Positions 33,918 to 37,303 of a stretch of 37,303 nucleotides of DNA are shown piece by piece. Origin of the DNA: Peptostreptococcaceae bacterium. Its GTDB lineage: Bacteria > Bacillota > Clostridia > Peptostreptococcales > Filifactoraceae. Position numbers and translations under genes: made by a program. The stretch's first letter is position 1; each line of letters starts with the position of its first letter. Where the stretch lies: NCBI GenBank assembly GCA_030532905.1, contig JAUNKE010000018.1:1-37303 (forward strand), given 5' to 3'. The notes beneath the pieces are model-generated. The model was not told where the DNA came from. It ran no database searches and saw only the letters and a list, made by a program, of their open reading frames with translations.

Positions 33918-33950
33918 AAAAAACGACCGCAAAGCATCACTTCAAGGTCG
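33918..33950 (-). terminator. Terminator after the merR-type regulator
   Basis: Minus strand CGACC and GGTCG close a 17-nt loop and are followed by six U. A second perfect hairpin, TGCCGTTG/CAACGGCA (33963-33970 with 33988-33995), lies between it and the stop codon. Confidence 0.7.
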
Positions 33951-34003
33951 CCGGATTCAAAATGCCGTTGCAGAAAATTTCATTCCACAACGGCACATTA
34001 ACT

Positions 34004-34744
34004 CTATTTTTTCGATTCGCTCACATATTGCTGAATCGCATCGCAAACATATTGCGCCGTACCCTCTCCGAATTTGTCAAGATTCTCTTTGAATTCATTA
34101 TTTTGAACATAACCGCGCCCGATGGATGAAAACACTTCCAAAGAGCAATCGAAAGAATATCGGCAAAGATGCTCATGCAGCGCTTTTGCCAAATTTACAT
34201 TCTCTTTGGAAACCGCCGGCATCTTGTCAGACAGATTTTTTGCAAAGGCAAAGAAAATCCGGTTAAAGCCATCGGCAATTTCCTCCTCTTTTCCCTTGTG
34301 TCTCTCAATCGACTCCTCAATAACTTCCTTTCCGTACATCTCAATCGCAGCCTGCTTATACTTTTCGTTATTCTCGTAGCGGAATCCTTCAAATTTTTCC
34401 CTGGTTGACATTTCAATTCTCCTTTCATAAGAACTTATCGTTTTTTCCAATGTGTCTATCAATGTCAGGAGTCTGTCCTTCTGATTTTGCATCAGAGTCA
34501 GTTGTTTCTGCAGATGGATGAGCAGATTTTTATCTTCCGTCGTCAGCAACGATTTGATTTGCTTCAATGAAAAGCCGAGATATTTGTAGAACAATATCGT
34601 CTGCAAAAGTGACATATCTTCCTCTGAATAATACCTGTAGCCGTTTTCATTTTTCTGCGGCGTCAAAAGTCCAATCTCGTCATAATGGTGTAAAGTGCGC
34701 ACCGATACACCGCTGATTTCACTCACTTTTTTTATTAAATACAT
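34004..34744 (-). CDS. MerR-family regulator with TipAS ligand domain
   Basis: The protein has 246 aa. The N-terminal MerR winged helix is clear (YLIKKVSEISGVSVRTLHHYDEIGLL, residues 2-27), with a long dimerisation helix (about 75-115). The C-terminal domain (about 125-240) has the TipAS layout, which in TipA, Mta and SkgA binds drugs or acts in stress responses. The ATG follows AGGAGGCGAGAG. The promoter has a 19-bp spacer with a palindrome in it, so autoactivation by DNA distortion is likely. Candidate targets are itself and possibly the CPBP gene after it, but the latter has a normal 17-bp promoter and no operator match. Confidence 0.92.
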   Translation of the reverse strand: MYLIKKVSEISGVSVRTLHHYDEIGLLTPQKNENGYRYYSEEDMSLLQTILFYKYLGFSLKQIKSLLTTEDKNLLIHLQKQLTLMQNQKDRLLTLIDTLEKTISSYERRIEMSTREKFEGFRYENNEKYKQAAIEMYGKEVIEESIERHKGKEEEIADGFNRIFFAFAKNLSDKMPAVSKENVNLAKALHEHLCRYSFDCSLEVFSSIGRGYVQNNEFKENLDKFGEGTAQYVCDAIQQYVSESKK

Positions 34745-34766
34745 CTCTCGCCTCCTAACAAGCTCA

Positions 34767-34797
34767 AGTTTAAACTATCACATCGCGTCATAGTCAA
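34767..34797 (-). promoter_or_regulatory. MerR-type promoter and operator of the regulator gene
   Basis: Minus strand TTGACT (34792-34797), exactly 19 bp, then TAAACT (34767-34772). The spacer holds an imperfect palindrome at 34774-34794 with arms ACTATGAC and GTGATAGT. A 19-bp spacer with a central dyad is the hallmark of MerR-controlled promoters. Confidence 0.75.
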
Positions 34798-34900
34798 GCC
34801 TTTTTTGCAAAAATTTTTTCCGGATTCAAAAATTCTCTAAGACAAGTATTTTGCAAATCGTGCATTTTATAAATCATCTTATAAAACATTCGTTCCGCAC

Positions 34901-34931
34901 AAAAAAGATTACCTGCGCCGACAGATAATCT
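34901..34931 (-). terminator. Terminator downstream of the structured spacer
   Basis: Minus strand AGATTATCTG-TCGGCG-CAGGTAATCT forms a 10-bp stem with one G·U, followed by at least five U. It lies about 300 nt after the DUF92 fusion stop, so it ends either that mRNA's long 3' region or a separate small RNA. Confidence 0.85.
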
Positions 34932-35228
34932 CTTACTTCAACAGCTATACTAAATTATTGAAAAAACATGCCAACAATTTATATTTTGAATAACCGCTCT
35001 TTGATTCCCACTTTGTATGGAACGGTGGCAGGTTGTTACGGATACGCAATCTCTCTGCGGTCGTTGTATATCCCGACAACCCATGCATGTGACCTACCAA
35101 AAATTTTCATCGCTTTGCTTGAAAATCAGGTTAGGTCTAGAGTTCCATCATTCCGCCGTTCCATCGGAACGGAACAATCATGATTTCTCTGTACAGTTTT
35201 TTAGCTTTCAGTATAAAATACCACATCG
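34932..35228 (-). other. Structured non-coding spacer; possible small RNA or long 3' UTR
   Basis: No gene is supported here. On either strand it folds into several hairpins: GACCTA...ATTTTCA with TGAAAAT...TAGGTC (35091-35137), CCGTTCC/GGAACGG (35156-35172), and a GC-richer part at about 35026-35085 with CGCA/TGCG and GTCG/CGAC stems closed by GGTTGT/ACAACC. It ends in a strong minus-strand terminator. A TATACT hexamer at about 35210-35215 could be a -10, but no good -35 is visible. A 71-codon plus-strand frame (34968-35183) lacks a ribosome binding site. Confidence 0.4.
35119..35178. repeat. Dispersed palindromic (REP-like) repeat, copy 1
   Basis: The core TTCC-ATCAT...GCC.TTCC.TCGGAACGGAA...AATC is shared with 37160-37218. 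It contains a CCGTTCC/GGAACGG hairpin. The flanking TTGAAAA also matches. Both copies are intergenic and in the same orientation. Confidence 0.6.
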
Positions 35229-36680
35229 CTAAACGATTTTCCAAATCAAATTCGCAAGATGCCCCACGATAACGATAATAAACAGGCTGAGTAAATTTAC
35301 CGCATTGTTGGACATCCAGGAAAAACCCCGAATCGGATTTTGTTTTGCATGGATTTTTCGATCGCTCATAATGCCTTCATCCGTCAAATATTTTCGCTGA
35401 AACAATGCGCCTAAAACACTGTCAATCAAAGTGCCCGCAAAAGCCATCAGCGTGACGAATAAGACTCCCTGATATCCGAACTGCGGAAAAGCAAGCCATG
35501 CCGACAAAAAGCCGCCGCTCAATCCCGCCAACAATCCGCCCCAGCTGATTCCACCCGAAACGCCCCGCTGAACATCTTTTCCGGTGATGATACTGAATAC
35601 CCTGCCTTTGCCGAGCACACCGATTTCCGAAGAAAAAGTATCGGCGGTCGCCGCGGCAAAAACCACAAAACTCAGCAAAGAAAACACCGTATTGTCCGGC
35701 GAAAAATATTTGCACCATACCAATATGCAGGCTGGCAAAGAATTGCATACCACTTGATGCCAAGTTCTCGCGCCGCCGGATTCCTGAAAGCGATCCGCTT
35801 CCAACTTCCGCTCATTTTTAATTTTGCTGACGCCGCTTCCCAACAAATAAAAAGCGTACAGACTCAGCGCAATCCAAACGCCGCCCAAGAGATAGAGCGT
35901 TATCGCCGTCAAAATCGCAGCCACCACCCCGTCCGGCGTCAGCAATCTGAGTTTGAGACTCGCCAACAGAACGCAGACGGAGAATATGAAGTAGATGAAA
36001 AAGAAAATATCGCCATAATAAAATGCCAAGGTTGCAAAGAGCGCCGAGCCGATCGGCAGCGTCAAATTATCCGAGCCTTTGGTTCCCGCCGCTTCGATAA
36101 ATGCGGACAAAAATCCGTTGCACAGAGCGATTAGAACAATCATGCCCATGCCGACTCGCGCAATCCGCTCTGCCTCCCCGACAGTCAGCAGCGTGATGAC
36201 GGTGACTGCCGTCGCTACGACAAAGACCGTCACACTTCCCGCCAAAGTTTTATTCGGCGCAAAATAATAAGGCTTTCTCTTTCCGAATCTCGCTCCGATC
36301 AATGCCGCCAAACCGTCGCCATAAGCCATAATCAAGATTCCGATTATCGGAAACATATTCCATCCGGTAGCAAAACGAATCGCCACCGCCACACAAAGAC
36401 TGATGGAATAATATACCGTTCCCCAACTGTCGTCCTGCCTTTCCATCGAAGAAATCAAATTGTATTTTCGGCTCAATGCATTGATGATGATAAACACCGC
36501 CGGAACGAAGACGGCCGCTTTGACATCGGTAAAGAACATGGAGATAAAAATCCAATTCCCGACCATAATATGAATAAATTTACGGCTCAGCTCGCCTTGA
36601 TTTTTTCTAAAAATAATCGTTGAAAACCCGATTACCGCAAAAATATATACAAAAGATATTCCTATCAACAAAATATTCAT
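35229..36680 (-). CDS. Fused phytol/dolichol-kinase-like and DUF92 (VTE6-like) membrane protein
   Basis: The protein has 483 aa and about 12 hydrophobic helices. The N-terminal half (about 1-230) resembles VTE5/SEC59-type CTP-dependent prenol kinases: SRKFIHIMVGNW (R-K-x2-H), YGDGLAALIGARFGK and PNKTLAGS. The C-terminal half (about 245-483) is DUF92, related to the phytyl-phosphate kinase VTE6: LTPDGVVAAI, ARTWHQVVCN, ATADTFSSEIGVL, GVSGGISWGGLLAG and FAGTLIDSVLGALFQ. In plants and cyanobacteria the two enzymes act in sequence to make a prenyl diphosphate. The fusion suggests a two-step prenol salvage enzyme; the substrate is unknown. AAGGAAAATCT precedes the ATG. It lies alone between intergenic repeats. 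Confidence 0.85.
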   Translation of the reverse strand: MNILLIGISFVYIFAVIGFSTIIFRKNQGELSRKFIHIMVGNWIFISMFFTDVKAAVFVPAVFIIINALSRKYNLISSMERQDDSWGTVYYSISLCVAVAIRFATGWNMFPIIGILIMAYGDGLAALIGARFGKRKPYYFAPNKTLAGSVTVFVVATAVTVITLLTVGEAERIARVGMGMIVLIALCNGFLSAFIEAAGTKGSDNLTLPIGSALFATLAFYYGDIFFFIYFIFSVCVLLASLKLRLLTPDGVVAAILTAITLYLLGGVWIALSLYAFYLLGSGVSKIKNERKLEADRFQESGGARTWHQVVCNSLPACILVWCKYFSPDNTVFSLLSFVVFAAATADTFSSEIGVLGKGRVFSIITGKDVQRGVSGGISWGGLLAGLSGGFLSAWLAFPQFGYQGVLFVTLMAFAGTLIDSVLGALFQRKYLTDEGIMSDRKIHAKQNPIRGFSWMSNNAVNLLSLFIIVIVGHLANLIWKIV

Positions 36681-36768
36681 AGATTTTCCTTATTCTGAAC
36701 CCGTCGGTTCAACCTTCCTTTCTCCGCATTCCCATTGCTCGTTACGATTGGAGTTTCCGCTCATCTTC

Positions 36769-37085
36769 TCAACGCGGCTCGTCACAATTTTCATCAAATC
36801 GCTCTTGGTCTTGGCACTCGTGTAGCATCTTTTGGTAAAGTCGAACAATTCTTGTGATAAAATGCTCCAAGGCAATCTGATAGCGCTTGTAAATCGAGCT
36901 GAGATAATCATAAAATCCCATCGAATTGACAAAGCCCTTGCTTTCAAAAATATGATGCAGTTTTTCCAAATCATTGCAATATGAAAATCATACTCAAAAA
37001 AGTTGTGAATGTCAAGAACTTTAGCAAATTGACTTAACCGCTCAAAATATTTCTTACAAACCAACACTTTCAGCAATTTCATCAT
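36769..37085 (-). pseudogene. Small gene broken by a one-base frameshift
   Basis: An ATG at 37085 starts MMKLLKVLVCKKYFERLS and reads to about 36990. The protein-like continuation, YCNDLEKLHHIFESKG then MGFYDYLSSIYKRYQIALEH, is in another frame and ends at the TGA at 36769. Adding one T to the T4 run (plus-strand A run, 36984-36987) joins them into one frame of about 105 codons. The 131-aa continuous frame (to 36690) has a less natural C-terminal half (Trp, Arg and Ser rich). No family is recognised; it is mostly helical. It is either a recent pseudogene or a sequencing error. Confidence 0.5.
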
Positions 37086-37159
37086 AATGAATAGTAAAAA
37101 GTGCGATGGAGCATCGAATTCAAACGGAATGTTGCAAAAACAGTTATCAAGAGTTTGAT

Positions 37160-37218
37160 TTTGAAAACCGTTCTTCGCTTCCCGTCATCGTGCCTTTCCG
37201 TCGGAACGGAATATAATC
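37160..37218. repeat. Dispersed palindromic (REP-like) repeat, copy 2
   Basis: Contains TTCCCGTCATCGTGCCTTTC followed by CGTCGGAACGGAATATAATC; aligns with 35119-35178 over about 60 nt with few gaps. TTCCG/CGGAA pairs around a short loop. It lies between the broken gene and the group II intron end. Confidence 0.6.
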
Positions 37219-37253
37219 TTACAGTTATTGGCTTTTCGCATCCAATCAATTAA

Positions 37254-37303
37254 TCGAGTAGGAGGCTACCCATTATTTGAGTAGCCGACCTCTCACACCA
37301 CCG
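37254..37303 (-). mobile_element. 3' end of a group II intron (end of domain V and domain VI)
   Basis: Read on the minus strand the edge gives CGGTGGTGTGAGAGG, matching the 3' side of domain V with its linker. It is followed by a domain VI hairpin, GGCTACTC ... GGGTAGCC, and CTCCTACTCGAT, a typical bacterial intron 3' terminus (expected boundary at 37253/37254). The rest of the ribozyme and any reverse transcriptase gene would lie to the right of the window. The 3' exon begins TAATTGATTGG. Confidence 0.7.

Noticed and set aside
34968..35183. 71-codon plus-strand frame in the structured spacer
   Set aside because: It has no ribosome binding site and overlaps hairpins and a dispersed repeat; the sequence does not look like a protein family.
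36690..37085. Reading the right-end gene as one intact 131-aa protein
   Set aside because: The second half of this frame looks non-natural, while another frame carries a protein-like continuation; a frameshift explains both.

Overview
This 37.3 kb window comes from a Gram-positive, Clostridia-type Firmicute. The evidence is the murein and division gene order (rsmH, ftsL, a PASTA-bearing PBP, murF, mraY, murD, ftsW, murG, ftsQ, two DUF881 genes, sbp, ftsZ), AGGAGG-type ribosome binding sites, TTGACA/TATAAT-type promoters and U-tract terminators. Genus and family cannot be fixed from the sequence alone. Every gene I support is on the minus strand, so the window is best read from right to left.

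Layout in transcription order. The right edge cuts a group II intron, of which only the 3' end (domain VI and the end of domain V) is inside the window. Next come a short frameshifted gene and a two-domain membrane protein that fuses a phytol/dolichol-kinase-like half to a DUF92 (VTE6-like) half. A structured intergenic stretch follows, then a TipA-type MerR regulator with a textbook 19-bp-spacer promoter and a CPBP membrane protease. A pair of M16 peptidase-like genes (one with, one without the zinc motif) leads into lgt and the long division/cell-wall cluster (about 16.9-32.5 kb), whose genes overlap or nearly touch. ftsZ has its own promoter and terminator. nrdR then leads into an SF1 helicase and a compact type IV pilus-like operon (pilB, pilC, an unknown gene where pilM is expected, pilN-like, pilO-like, three prepilin-like proteins). 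A separate PhnM-like gene follows, then the ribosomal str operon rpsL-rpsG-fusA-tuf. The left edge holds an intact IS30-family element inserted into a small open frame.

How the genes work together. The M16/lgt/dcw block supplies lipoprotein maturation, lipid II synthesis (MurF, MraY, MurD, MurG), septal synthesis (FtsW, PBP) and divisome scaffolding (FtsL, FtsQ, FtsZ). The str operon supplies translation factors. The pilus operon encodes a motor ATPase, platform, alignment proteins and minor pilins, but no major pilin, prepilin peptidase, PilM or PilT is in view. Its 4-bp overlap with a helicase gene suggests, but does not prove, a DNA-related role.

The most unusual items are: a PhnM homologue that has lost its metal ligands; the fused polyprenol-kinase-like protein; the helicase-coupled minimal pilus operon; the IS30 insertion with a 13-bp target repeat that splits an ORF in frame; and the repeat-bearing, structured intergenic DNA around 34.9-35.2 kb and 37.2 kb.
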